Shown in pieces: positions 24,407 through 36,689 of a stretch of DNA of 64,000 nucleotides. The translations under genes and the position numbers were made by a program. A model generated the notes under the pieces. It did not search any database. It saw nothing but the letters and a program-made list of their open reading frames with translations, and was not told where the DNA came from. The stretch is from Nautilus pompilius (Eukaryota > Mollusca > Cephalopoda > Nautilida > Nautilidae). Position 1 is the stretch's first letter. Each line of letters opens with the position of its first letter. Location: the NCBI GenBank assembly GCA_018389105.1, contig JACATO010001085.1, positions 1 to 64,000 of the forward strand, written 5' to 3'.

Positions 24407-26387
24407 GTGAGACCAGCGGTGGTTACACACCTTGGCAGATATAGTGAGACCAGCGGTGGTTACACACCTTGGCAGATATAATGAGACCAGCGGTGGTTAC
24501 ACACCTTGGCAGATATAATGAGACCAGCGGTGGCTACACACCTTGGCAGATATATTGTGAGACCAGCGGTGGCTACACACCTTGGCAGATATAATGAGAC
24601 CAGCGGTGGTTACACACCTTGGCAGATATAATGAGACCAGCGGTGGCTACACACCTTGGCAGATATAATGAGACCAGCGGTGGTTACACACCTTGGCAGA
24701 TATAATGAGACCAGCGGTGGTTACACACCTTGGCAGATATAATGAGACCAGCGGTGGTTACACACCTTGGCAGATATAATGAGACCAGCGGTGGCTACAC
24801 ACCTTGGCAGATATATTGTGAGACCAGCGGTGGCTACACACCTTGGCAGATATAATGAGACCAGCGGTGGCTACACACCTTGGCAGATATATTGTGAGAC
24901 CAGCGGTGGCTACACACCTTGGCAGATATAATGAGACCAGCGGTGGTTATACACCTTGGCAGATATAACGAGACCAGCGGTGGCTACACACCTTGGCAGA
25001 TATAATGAGACCACGGTGTTACACACCTTGGCAGATATAACGAGACCAGCGGTGGCTACACACCTTGGCAGATATATTGTGAGACCAGCGGTGGCTACAC
25101 ACCTTGGCAGATATAATGAGACCAGCGGTGGCTACACACCTTGGGCAGATATATTGTGAGACCAGCGGTGGCTACCACCTTGGCAGATATAATGAGACCA
25201 GCGGGTGGCTACACACCTTGGCAGATATATTGTGAGACCAGCGGTGGCTACACACACCTTGGCAGATATAATGAGACCAGCGGTGGCTACACACCTTGGC
25301 AGATATATTGTGAGACCAGCGGTGGCTACACACCTTGGCAGATATAATGAGACCAGCGGTGGTTATACACCTTGGCAGATATAACGAGACCAGCGGTGGC
25401 TACACACCTTGGCAGATATAGTGAGACCAGCGGTGGCTACACACCTTGGCAGATATAACGAGACCAGCGGTGGCTACACACCTTGGCAGATATAATGAGA
25501 CCAGCGGTGGCTACACACCTTGGCAGATATATTGTGAGACCAGCGGTGGCTACACACCTTGGCAGATATAATGAGACCAGCGGTGGCTACACACTTGGCA
25601 GATATATTGTGAGACCAGCGGGGGCTACACACCTTGGCAGATATAATGAACCAGCGGTGGCTACACACCTTGGCAGATATATTGTGAGACCAGCGGTGGC
25701 TACACACCTTGGCAGATATAATGAGACCAGCGGTGGTTATACACCTTGCAGATATAACGAGACCACGGTGGCTACACACCTTGGCAGAATATAGTGAGAC
25801 CAGCGGTGGCTACACACCTTGGCAGATATAACGAGACCAGCGGTGGCTAACACACCTTGGCAGATATAATGAGACCAGCGGTGGCTACACCCTTGGCAGA
25901 TATATTGTGAGACCAGCGGTGGCTACACCTTGGCAGATATAATGAGACCAGCGGTGGTTATACACCTTGGCAGATATAACGAGACCAGCGGTGGCTACAC
26001 ACCTGGCAGATATAATGAGACCAGCGGTGGTTACACACCTTGGCAGATATAACGAGACCAGCGGTGGTTACACCCTTGGCAGATATAGTGTCAGACCAGC
26101 GGTGGTTACACACCTTGGCAGATATAATGAGATCAGCGGTGGCTACACACCTTGGCAGATATAATGAGACCAGCGGTGGCTACACACCTTGGCAGATATA
26201 ACGAGACCAGCGGTGGTTACACACCTTGGCAGATATAATGAGACCAGCGGTGGTTACACACCTTGGCAGATATAGTGTCAGACCAGCGGTGGTTACACAC
26301 CTTGGCAGATATAATGAGATCAGCGGTGGCTACACACCTTGGCAGATATAACGAGACCAGCGGTGGTTACACACCTTGGCAAATATA
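24407..26387. repeat. Minisatellite, about 53 copies of a 37-39 bp unit
   Basis: The unit is GAGACCAGCGGTGGYTACAC followed by ACCTTGGCAGATATA and a variable linker (AT, AC, GT, TTGT or GTGTCA before GAGACC/AGACC). Units with the TTGT linker are 39 bp and often alternate with 37-bp units. A GGTTATACACC variant followed by an ACGAGACC unit recurs at about 24949, 25357, 25737 and 25948, giving a higher-order period near 400 bp. Small one-base gains and losses become common after about 25000. Long open frames run through the array in several phases only because the unit lacks stops; I do not read it as coding. Confidence 0.98.
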
Positions 26388-28735
26388 AAGGAAATCTGGA
26401 GAATTTGCTTCTCTTGTTGTTTCTTTTTGTACCTCGCTATGAAGCACCCACCGGGTCCGACTTTTAAGAAGTGAATTATAACTTGAACACTTTATGTCAG
26501 ATATTATTATGCAGATGTTAGAAAACTGTGAAGTGTCGTGGGTTAGAAAAGAAGTAACCGTTAAATATTCAGAATTCTTCGCTCTTCGGATGTAGTGAAA
26601 ATCCCAAAAGGAAACCAGGCGGATATCTCGCCGCCCAACGGACAGCCAGTTTTGACAGTTTGTCAGCTCGTGTAAACTTGGATTTTTGTCATATCAGAAA
26701 CTTTCAACTTACAAGTCGTCTTTACAGAGGTCGCAGAACGAGTTCTTTCCCTCGGTGGTGTTTTTCCTTGTATTTTTTTTTTTTTGTCTAATACATCCTG
26801 CGATTATTTCTTTTTTTTCCCAAAATAAAGAAAATTCTGAAATAAGCAAAGCTATTTGAAGGTCAAAGCATATGACGTCGATTACAGGTCATCATCTAGG
26901 AATTACTAGTGCTGTAATAGCATGCTTACCTCTGGAACGACTAAACCTCGTGCCTCCTTCTATGAACATTCTAAAAGAGCTATTGATAATATAACTAATC
27001 AGTTATTCTAGATTTTTGAAAAATTTAATTCAGTTTCGATAACATAAATTCTAGTTTTTAATGCACAATTTAAAAAAGAAAAAGAATTATTGTGGTACAC
27101 GCAGGTGTACTATGTAAATCTCAACTGTACGTATTTATTTCAGCTTAGCATGTACGTCAATCCGGACTCCAGATAATTAATTGTTCGTTACCTAGGTAAC
27201 TGAGTTCGATAATTTGGTCAGGGTCGTTCAAGCGCATTTGTAACTTCACTCGTTTTACATCCACGAGAAATTTCACGATACTACAAATTGTAATCCAATA
27301 TGCAACGTATGCAGACTAAAACTCATACATTTCTGCGACTATCATCAGCAAAATCTTCACGTTGATAAAACTTAAAGATGGATTCGAATTACTCTTTAAA
27401 TGGCATTCATGTGCTTAAATACGACGTTAATACTGAAATGCCATCCCATAACTCAGCCACTATTTCGTAGGATTATTTTTTGTTCTTTTCACAATATTAT
27501 TTTGATCAAAATAATTTTTCAAAAACGATCTGAAAAAATGTTATTACCTTACATTTAAAAGCAACAAATGCATGTGTATATATAGTCTAGAAAAGATGAA
27601 TTCTTTTCGATTACATAACTTTGTAAGTAAAATGTAACTTCTTTTTAAAAAATATAACGAAAAATAAGAGCAGGATAATTCTGTATTCTCACAGAATGTT
27701 CTTTCATCATTAAAAGTATATTTAAGTCATAGGAAATGGCAACTATTTCTTTAAGTTTACTTGTTTCTCTCTCTGATCATGAAGCTGAAGAAAAAAGCAT
27801 CATTGTCAACTACCTTATTCAATTACGTACACTACACTCAAAAGTTTAATGGATACAAAATTTTCTGGTTGTCATTGTGAATAACCTGCAATGTCGGACG
27901 GTTCAAGGATGAAAATTTTAGCTTCAAGCCGGGCATCATATCGCCATAATGACAAATATTTTCCAAAGAGAGGATGGGATTAAAATTTTTCTTACAGAAA
28001 CATATTACCATCAGTTTTGTTCAGTCAGCTTCAAAAGAAAAGAAAACCATCAGTAATCTTACTAAAATAGATAAATCTCTGCCAAGCAACCATTATCTTT
28101 AGTTGCTTATTCTCAAACATAATAAAGATCTACTGATTTCACTTACGGAGATCGTCTGCTCGTCTCTCTGTTCTTACGTAACAAAACGTTGACGAATTTC
28201 CTTTTCGTAGTGTAGGATGAATGATGGCCGTGTGTTTAGTATATATAGATGTAAAAAGATTTGTTGAATGTCGTTTTTCATAAAGAGTTTTGTTAAAGAT
28301 GATAATAATAATCATCATCCCGAGGTGCTCCATAAATTGAAAATAGCGGTAACATCAAATATATATTCAAAAAAGAAGAAAGAACAGGGCGGTAAAACTT
28401 ACGAGTAGAATGTAAGTCATTAAATAAAGACAGAAATGTAGCATATGGTTGTTTTTTTTTTATCTATCGTGTTTTGTTTTGAATTACTACTAACCCCCAC
28501 GATGGTATACTTGTGTATGTGTGTGTTCTGATCCAAAAGAACTAGGAGTGGGTAGTGGACACAGATAACAATAGCCCAAGCCGGAGCGGTTTGTGGCCGA
28601 TGCCGTGATCGGCTTCTCTGGCTGAACTGTCAACACCAGGAAAGGTGTCCTGCAGCACAGAACGCACCTTGAACCTAATCAATACACATCAATCTTTCTT
28701 TTCTTTATAAATAGGAGAATCAAGAATCTCACGGC
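26388..28735. other. AT-rich non-coding stretch
   Basis: No gene or assigned transposon. A motif at 26868-26887 matches 8937-8956 at 18 of 20 positions. Confidence 0.4.
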
Positions 28736-28739
28736 TATA

Positions 28740-29085
28740 GGTTCCGCGGTGCTGCTGTTGTTGTTGTTGTTGAGCGAGTTGGACTTCCGAACGAGGTTCT
28801 TTCAATGGCATCGCATCCCGTAAAGACAAGTGGCCCGTTCTCTTGTCGAGTCCTCCTCGTTACTGAGAGATGTTCGTCGAGCCGACAAACGGCCCGGTCC
28901 CCCGACACCGTGGGCCCCAAGGACCCGGGAGGTCTCTCTCACGTCGGACACCAAGGAGATGTCGTACAGCTGTTTCACGCTATGGCGATCATCAGCGACA
29001 ACTCTTCTCCGACCCCAGCCTGGGATCGAACCCGCTACCACCTGCCCCACCGGGCCGGGCTGCTGCTGTTGTTGCCAAGCTCTTG
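28740..29085 (-). repeat. tRNA-derived SINE with (CAA)n tail
   Basis: On the minus strand, GGCAGGTGGTAGCGGGTTCG continues into ATCCC, which contains a perfect pol III B box (GGTTCGATCCC). A GC-rich body of about 250 bp follows, ending in (CAA)n at about 28756-28773. The opposing open frames of 110-120 codons over this stretch are by-products of its GC content. Confidence 0.65.
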
Positions 29086-29510
29086 TATTTTTTTTTACTG
29101 TCCTGAAAGAGACCGCCGAGAATGGGATAGACAAATGGTCGAGTAAAGTACATTTTCTTTTCCAGTTCATCGTGATGGAATGAAAGAGTAATTTAAATCA
29201 CAAAATTAAGTGTTCCGCGACTAAGTCAGCCCTTCCTACTATCATGGATTTCGGCTCCTGAACCTTGGCGAGGTAGAAATGCGATCTTTAGTCAGTGCCC
29301 GCTTCTATGCCTCTATTCTAACAACGAGGACAGTCGTAATTGTTGACTAGTTTAAATTCTTCGCGGAATGCGGAATTTTACAACGCAAAACTAATTGATG
29401 AACCGAATCACAAATTCGATAAACAGGCCTTCGTGTACCTCAGTGGTTCCCAACCTTTTTCTAAAAATGTTACTTCGCGGTCCCCCATAAAATCAGCTCG
29501 ACCTACTATA

Positions 29511-29516
29511 TTAGTT

Positions 29517-29547
<31 letters not shown>

Positions 29548-29572
29548 TATTATTATTATTATTATTATTATT
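29511..29572. repeat. (TTA)n microsatellite
   Basis: About 60 bp of ATT/TTA repeats inside the hAT element. Confidence 0.95.
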
Positions 29573-29805
29573 TATGTTAGCATGTCAGGTTTTTTGCTTC
29601 TATGTCGTCAGGCGAGTATTTCCCAAAATTTCAGACACTTTTCTATATATATATAAATCCACTCAGAATTTTTGAAAATATTAAAAAGCGTACTAAAAGC
29701 ACTTATTCTAAACCGTTAGTCAATTTAAAAGTCTTAAAAAAAACCGTTGAATTAAAATTTATTCAAAATATGACAATTCTCGAAAATCAAACGAAGAAAA
29801 AAAGT

Positions 29806-30483
29806 TCAATGAGAGATCTGCACCCGTTTGGCCTTCAATATTTCATCGATGTTGGGCTGCGTTTTTGGAAGAGCCACTCTCATGTGATGCGTTACATCGA
29901 GTTTGTTTCTCGATCTGGTTTTGATTGAAACAAGAGTTGAGAACGCTGACTCACACTCATAGGTTGTTGCGAACGGAATCAGCAATTTGAGAGCCATCTT
30001 GGCAACATCCGGATATGATTGTACCATTTCAATCCAGAAGGCGCTGCAACGCATCTGGCGAAAATCATTTTTGGCAGCTCCATCATTCACCAAGTCAATG
30101 AACTGCTCTTCAATGAGATGGTCTTCGGAAGGCGGCTCACTGACGGAGATGGAGAAGGGATTCGAGAGAAAGTTGTAATACTTCTGGAAATCGTGAAGTT
30201 CAGGAAAATAGCCTGCAAGCTCTGTGCGGAGAATATCAACATGATTCTTCATCAACTCGAGAATACCAGAATCAACTGAGAGATTATTTTCATCGAGGAA
30301 AGCGTTGAGTTCCGGAAATGGTGCAAAATTCTTCCTTGTTAATTTTAAATGCCACAATTCCAGCTTCGTCCTGAAAGCATTCATGTTTTCATGGCAGTGG
30401 AGCACGGTGACCTCCTTCCCGTGTAATGCCAAATTAACGCAGTTAACTGCCTCGAATATGTCCACCAAAAACGAAAGGCACAC
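29806..30483 (-). CDS. C-terminal hAT transposase fragment with dimerisation domain
   Basis: This 225-residue open frame has no stops and resembles the C-terminal part of the hAT transposases that gave rise to ZBED5, FAM200 and SCAND3. N-terminal part: LADIF-like VDIFEAVNCVNLALHGKEVT. Middle: EDHLIEEQFIDLVNDGAAKN. C-terminal dimerisation motif: FATTYECESAFSTLVSIKTR then RNKLDVTHHMRVAL. The BED zinc finger and most of the RNase H-like catalytic core are absent, so it cannot transpose by itself. The first Met is not a proven start. Integrity over 225 codons in an otherwise deleted element is notable and could reflect youth of the insertion or retained use of the dimerisation domain. Confidence 0.85.
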   Translation of the reverse strand: MCLSFLVDIFEAVNCVNLALHGKEVTVLHCHENMNAFRTKLELWHLKLTRKNFAPFPELNAFLDENNLSVDSGILELMKNHVDILRTELAGYFPELHDFQKYYNFLSNPFSISVSEPPSEDHLIEEQFIDLVNDGAAKNDFRQMRCSAFWIEMVQSYPDVAKMALKLLIPFATTYECESAFSTLVSIKTRSRNKLDVTHHMRVALPKTQPNIDEILKAKRVQISH

Positions 30484-30528
30484 AAGTCAGCGACCCCTTC
30501 GCGGTCCCCCTGAACCACGGGTGTACAT

Positions 30529-32157
30529 GTATGCGACGTTTAAAACAGCCCATGTGCTTTAACACTACAGCATGAGACACGTCGACAGCATTTTGAACAC
30601 ATATCAGCTCCGTCATGACAACCAAGGCCTCGCTACTCGTGCGGCCACGACGTTAACGCTTTTATTTGTAAAACTAACGGATTCTTCAACAGTGGTTCAG
30701 AAATAGACTTATACCGGACCCAACCCGATGTCCCTGTTATTATATATCAGCTGTTCCTAATGATTTCTGATAACCAAACCTGGCCCTGTCAGGAGATCAG
30801 AGAACACCCCAAAAAATGATGTCGGCTGGCTTAATCAGTTTAAACTTGGTGCTTCGGAACTTCGCCTGTACCATTAATTTTATTTTGAGACAGAAAACCC
30901 ATCAAGCCGCATCTGCCTGTCAGGGGATAACGTGCACCGTACCCTACTCGTCAGCTCGGGTAGCAGAAATGTCTGACACTCGACCTTGTCAGAAAGAGAG
31001 GGGGAAAAGGACCCTCTTCCTTTTTTTCCAGGTTGACGTCGAGGAGGTAAATGTGTGATAGAAATAATTTCTTTAAAAAAAGGGCAACAAACGACCAGCA
31101 TTAAGGGCTATGAGATTACCTGATAATTGGATTAAGAAAACAAAGTGTGCGCTGTTACAGTAGGTTCTCGATAGAATGGTGCAGTGTAGGAAAACTCGGT
31201 GCCTGCCAAATAAAGCAGGACGACTTCACTTTATTCTCTTAAAAGAGGTTATTTTCCTGGAGCCGTAAAAGACGGAAAACGGAGGGATAATCGACTTTCG
31301 TCACTTATTATTTCAAATAATCTAAATAATGTTAACCCTGACACGTGCGGTGGTGCCCGGCGCATCCTAATTTCTCTCGCGGAGGGCGGGTGGGGTTGGG
31401 GTTGGGGTTGTAACTCGCAGAAAATCAAATTCAGCTTGAGGAAAAATATTTTAAGTTTCTAGTGTTTTTTTTTGTTGTAAACTCGGATATTAGCACCGCG
31501 AGATTTATTGTTACCGGTAGGTGCGCGCGCACCTCACCCTGTCCGTCACACACCTCGGCCCGCCGCTAATAGATGCAGGTAGTCGTTCGTTTGATTATAA
31601 AAAAAAACAACAAAAAAAACGGTTAACGCACAGAACACGCGCTAAAACGGTTTCTGGCCAGCAGTGTCGTCTGTGGCTGCTACAAGCGAATCCTCCGTCC
31701 GGCGGCTGACAGACAGACCGCGCGCGCTATCGGCGTTCTCTAGGATTGATTGGCAGAGAGCGGAGGGAAGAAGACTTCTCACCTGTCTCGGCGCGCATGA
31801 CCGGTTCGCTGGAGGCGCCAACTTCTCAAGAGGCTCTCTCCTCTAGGCCGCTCAGCCTTCGACTTTGGGTTGGACGTTTGCCAGACGGTTCCCTCGTTAA
31901 AACTACTGCTAGTTTATATATTCTTGTCCACCCACAGGCAGACACTCTCTAACAGTGGACCCGTTTATTTTAAGTGAAACGTAATTTGATTAAAAGATCA
32001 CAAATGTTTCGTATACCTGCACTGATTTACACCATCTACGAAAACATGGATAGTCTATTAATGTGGTTGCTTATTTAGGTCTGTATGTAATAACTAAAAC
32101 TGGTTTAAATCAATAGTTTTTGTATATTCATCATGCAACGATTTTCGATTATCAGTA
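30529..32157. other. Non-coding, with CpG-rich segment
   Basis: No gene identified. 31330-31960 is CpG-rich and includes the G-tract motif at 31382-31410; short open frames at 31521-31952 have no domain. It could be a promoter or upstream exon of a gene to the right, but no splice junction can be assigned with confidence. Confidence 0.35.
31382..31410 (+). other. G-quadruplex-forming, telomere-like G tracts
   Basis: Five G-runs of three or four are spaced by one or two bases, including three GGGGTT units in a row. This satisfies the usual G-quadruplex pattern. The GGGGTT repeat is not the TTAGGG expected for animal telomeres. Confidence 0.75.
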
Positions 32158-32600
32158 CAGTAAAATCCAATTGATCCGGCACTTTAGATGTATGGGCACC
32201 AGACTGCACTAGTGTAATTTATCACCGCTATACGGCGCTGTGAACCAGTTCCCTTCCCGCACTCGCCGGTGCGTGTGTTTGGATATTTAATGCTCTGTGA
32301 AAACATTTTATATTACTTTATTGCTCCAATAAACATTCATCTCTTTGAATTATTTCACAACGTCCTGAAAGAATCGCCCCTCAACTGGCCGTGGATGAGA
32401 GTTTTGTTAACATTAGCACCACGGCACAGGCAGCGGTACTGTACATAAGGGAGGCCACCGTCTGCTCCACACAAAAGGCTTTAGGTGAGTGAGCCAGTGT
32501 GGTTTCTTGTATTATAGGTAAATTATGCCTATTATTTAACTATGTAGATATAAACCGGCACACTACCTAATCCGGCACCTGCTAGATTAACGGACTTACT
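32158..32600. mobile_element. Possible pogo/Tigger-like MITE
   Basis: After a TA dinucleotide, CAGTAAAATCCAATTGATCC then GGCAC resembles termini of pogo/Tigger elements. AATCCGGCACCTGCTAGATT near 32571 has the same CCGGCAC core. A clean right end was not found. Confidence 0.35.
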
Positions 32601-33682
32601 CGCATATTGTATAGTGTTCTCCAAAATCGGTATTATCTAACATCATCATTATTCAGCACGAAACTGATTCCTCTCAGAGTAACTTCGATACCAGTCTTAG
32701 ATAAGCTGGCAGCGAACACTCGAGATGTTTTCAATATTAAAATATGAGAATGTTCAGTTTTGTTTTGATATACAAAATTAAGCACAGTCGGATTTATGTA
32801 CAATCCGACGATTATAACCCGTAGTTCTTACTTTCCCTGCGAGTATAATTGAAAAGTTTATAAGCAAAGAGTTCATCAGTTATTATAAACTCTTAATACT
32901 ATCTATTAAAAGAAAAATGTTTCCATAATGTGTTGATTCTATACGAATAAGAACGGCCTTTTCTGACCTTTTCCACCACCCCATGTATTAAAACTAGTTG
33001 ATAAACTAATGTTTGAACAGATCAGTTTCTCGTTAGTTTTATCGGTGTACAGATGCTGATTTGTAGAAATGTGATTGGTTTTGTAAAAAAACAAAACAAA
33101 ACAGAGCCGACTCTCTTAAGATAACAGGTAAAGTCCCTGCTTCGGATATCAGAGTGTACTAGTTCCTAGAAACTAGCCTGCTTTGAGTATTGAATTACTG
33201 TAATGCGGAGATAACCCATGCAGTACTAGGCTGTGACTCTCTAATTCTCCTTGTTCTGTATAGATAACTGATTTTTTGTGCAGTCTTATGGAATTCTCTC
33301 TTTAACTAGCGGGAATTGTAGCCGGTAAAATCTCTCTCTACTTTCACCACAATCCTCTTTACTTACTAAACAACAGAAAAACCTGTCAACACTTGAAGAA
33401 AGATAAGTCATTGCTGAGCTACATGTGACATGTCCATTTCGGACAAATAAAGGTGTTTGGGTTATGGGCCAGCATATATATAAAGTACTGAATTAAGTCT
33501 GTTAAGGGTCTTAGTCGTGTATCGATTATTGTTGTGTACGTATTTCAAAATGTGGGAAGAAACAAAAGTAAAATAAAGATTGAAATGAAAAAAATTATTC
33601 GACCTTCTTTTAAAGAATCCAACGTAATTAGAAGCAAACAAATGAAAATTTTGAAACGGAGTTTAATGATATTATTTGAATA

Positions 33683-34906
33683 CAGTAATACCTCGATATT
33701 AGAAGTAGATATGTTCCTAGAGTTTCGTTCGTGTAATGAAACTTCATATATTATATAGCTTATAGCATCAGCTATTATGAGGATGCGTTCTTATCCCTCG
33801 TAACTTACCACTTCATACCACCAACACTTCAGAACTTACCATTCATAATGTAAACAAAGACAATTTATATTGGAATTAATATTTTATTTTTTACTGTGCA
33901 GAATTTTAATTTAAAACGAGCACAAATAAAAGAAAGTGCACTATATAACATCTACACCTACTGGTGTAATTTTAGGTCCAGCCATCAAGTTTCATTGTCT
34001 AACACCTTAGGCGTAAGAAAGGACGGAAATTATTCGTGGAAAGCTGACATGATCCACCGATAACGACTGTATGTTTCAGCTTTACTTCCTCCATTGATAA
34101 AGAAGAGCGTCAATTTATAAAGAAGTCATGAAGTGTGGACTGTTTTGTCTTTCCTCGCTTCTCACTAGGAATGACATTGTAGCAGTTGACGTCATTCATA
34201 ACAGCCCTTTCGATGGCACTGCTTCACTCCAAATTTGGATCGTGTTCTGAAATCATTTCCAATGCACTAGAAATTTGACTTAAAATTTCAGAAAGAACTT
34301 TGATTAAGGTTTCTCTCAGGAACAATATCTCTTGAACCCTGTCGTCGCCTTCTGCAACTCGATGTTCATCCAGCTCCTTGTCTTTTACACTCAGACTCTT
34401 CCACTAAATCCAATTATGACAGAAAAGTCATGTGATAAATCGACTTCTCATAGAGCAAGAGACTGTCCATTTAACGGGGGGACCTATCGGAAAACACCGG
34501 AAAATTCTACCGTGTTGAGCCCTTTGTTCTACGAGGCAGAGAATTAGGGAAGGTTGGACGATAACGTGGAGAGAAAACACTCCCGGAAGTCTGGGAGTTA
34601 CTGCATACAGTCAGTTACTAACCCTATCGATTCATATTATGCGGACGATTAACAGCGCTTACGTAATGCAGGTGGCACGTGGTTTTATTAGAAGTGGACA
34701 GCGGGTTTGATGGTTCATCCATGTCTTCATTTGAAACCATGATGCTCATTGACAGCGAATTGATTTTTAGTAGATACAATTTCAGTGTAGATATTTATTA
34801 TTTTACTCTATTTTTAGTTTTCTGTGTAAAATAAAGGTAAAAAAATAAAAATGTCTTTTTCCGAAACTTCGTATATATGGAATATTCGCATATCGGGGTA
34901 TTGCTG
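33683..34906. mobile_element. Tigger/pogo-type DNA transposon remnant
   Basis: The left end CAGTAATACCTCGATATTAG and the right end (read inward) CAGCAATACCCCGATATGCG are near-identical inverted repeats of the Tigger kind, each abutting TA (33681-33682 and 34907-34908). The element is 1224 bp. A TTTCG block near both ends extends the match. The interior has no transposase frame I can follow; the 71- and 74-codon frames inside are short and domain-free. Confidence 0.7.
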
Positions 34907-34908
34907 TA

Positions 34909-36640
34909 CGTTAGCCTTATCCACCGCCTGTTAGCCGGGTTATATCACTTAATGAACGGGTTTACTTCGAAACTTACTCGGCCGCAGGTGAATCTCGAGT
35001 TTGGAATCATGGGAAATGCGAAAAGTTGGCAATAAATAATGTTGTCAACACTTTAAAATTTTGTCTTAGATACTGTATCACTTGATGACACAGACTGAAG
35101 CGGAAAGAAATTAGTTAAAAGAGTCCAGCCGCGGGTTCTTCTTCGTGTACCTTTACTTTTTAGTCTGGTTGAACGCCGCCGTACAAGCAGCGCCCCAGAC
35201 GTCAAACATGAAAGTGGCCCCTTAAGACGTCAAACTGCCACCAGACGACGCGCGCGACTACAAATGGCTGTGTTGTGATCGTATGTATTTTATTATTAAT
35301 AAACTTTTTCGTTGTTGTTGTTTTTTTTAGCTTCTGATGGAGTGTAATCTACAGCGTGGCCACGATGTTCTGCGGTCCCTATACTACCCGCCTCCATCTG
35401 ACATCTTTTCCTCAAATCGTAGTGTGGCGCCCTAGCTGTCCATCAGAACAGCGGAAAGTATTCAGATTTTCTGGTTGTATGTATAACAAGACTACATTGC
35501 AGCTCGGAAAGTTAGCAGCTGGTCATTATTAGTCTGTCTAAAATAATAATAAATAATAATAATAATAATAATAATAAATAATAATAATAATAATAATATT
35601 GAAAAATGCTCAGCTTTATACCAGAAGGTCACTTTAAAATTAGATGAATCGACAGGCACTAGTTTATAGCGCCTCCAAACTACGTCTTCGTTCCATTATT
35701 TCTAAAAACTTGCATTCAACATACCCTTCTGGTTGTCATTAAGAAAAAGAGAGGTGGCTGATTTGATTCTATTTAGACGCGCGCGTCCCTCGAAGAAAAT
35801 TAATTAACCGAAAACATGTTGCAGATTATGCTCTTCGTTTTTATCACATCAACGCGGATCCAAGAAAACAAAACGTTAAAGGGCTCATACTGAACGAGAG
35901 ATTAGATTCAGTGTGGAAGTGGCGAAGATGAAATGGTCCCAACTCACTCGAACCTGAACAAGTGTTCGTTTAGAAACCAAAGATACAACTTGTTACATCG
36001 TTTCAGCCAATCATCACAGAAAGGCTTTGCTGATGGACGTTTGCATTTTTTAAAATAAAATGTTCATGAGTGAGTGGAGGGATCTTTAACTACCAGAGGC
36101 ACAGCTATTACATTTTCAAGTGTATTGTTATTATTAATTTTAAACAAAAGTACATTTTTTAAGTGAAGAAATCCTTGTAATAATTAGTTGTCATTTTTTA
36201 AAAAAATAAGCAGAAAAATTAATCTCGATCCTCTATTCTTTTAAAAATCAAAATGACATTTTGGTAAAATATTTTTTTCTTAAATTTGTTAACATGAAAA
36301 ATAACATGATTTAATTTTCCATAAACAACTTAAAATTAATAATACATTTATTTTATCTTTTTATTTATTTTATCATATCTACATCTTCGCCGCTATGTTC
36401 CTCGTCTCGTCAGCTGAATGTCAAAATGCTGTAAAAGTGACGATAACAAGAATTTTTTTACTGATTCTAATTTAATAGAATAGAACAAGGGAAATAATTA
36501 TAATCAATACTTTAAATTTCGTGTTTTCTCTGAGTTAAAAGTGAAGAAACAAAATAATATCAACGCAACTCCCGTTTTTTACTTTAATAAACTTTGCCAC
36601 ATTAAAAAAAATTAATATATACTTAAAATAATAGTGAAAA
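34909..36640. other. AT-rich non-coding stretch
   Basis: Contains (AAT)n at 35541-35598 and a small CpG-rich patch at 35110-35260 (tandem GACGTCAAAC at about 35200 and 35228). No gene seen. Confidence 0.4.
35541..35598. repeat. (AAT)n microsatellite
   Basis: About 58 bp of AATA/AAT repeats. Confidence 0.95.
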
Positions 36641-36689
36641 GGTATAATAAACAAAACGATTATTCCACACATGCGTTTTCTCCCTAACC

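Larger units (their letters stand above)
29441..30520 (-). mobile_element. hAT element, deletion derivative of ZBED5/FAM200-type
   Basis: The left end CAGTGGTTCCCAACCTTTTT is a typical hAT terminus. The right end, read inward, is CCGTGGTTCAGGGGG. The flanks GTGTACCT (29433-29440) and GTGTACAT (30521-30528) form an 8-bp target duplication with one mismatch, the size expected for hAT. Only about 1.08 kb lies between the ends, so most of the usual transposase gene is gone. What is left is an open frame for its C-terminal third (see 29806-30483). A (TTA)n tract lies at 29511-29572. Confidence 0.85.

Noticed and set aside
24956-26164. Open frames of 65-103 codons on both strands through the minisatellite
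   Set aside because: They are translations of a 37-39 bp unit that lacks stop codons; they shift phase with unit length and end at array indels.
28802-29183. Several overlapping frames of 78-122 codons
   Set aside because: They lie on both strands of a GC-rich tRNA-derived SINE and reflect composition.
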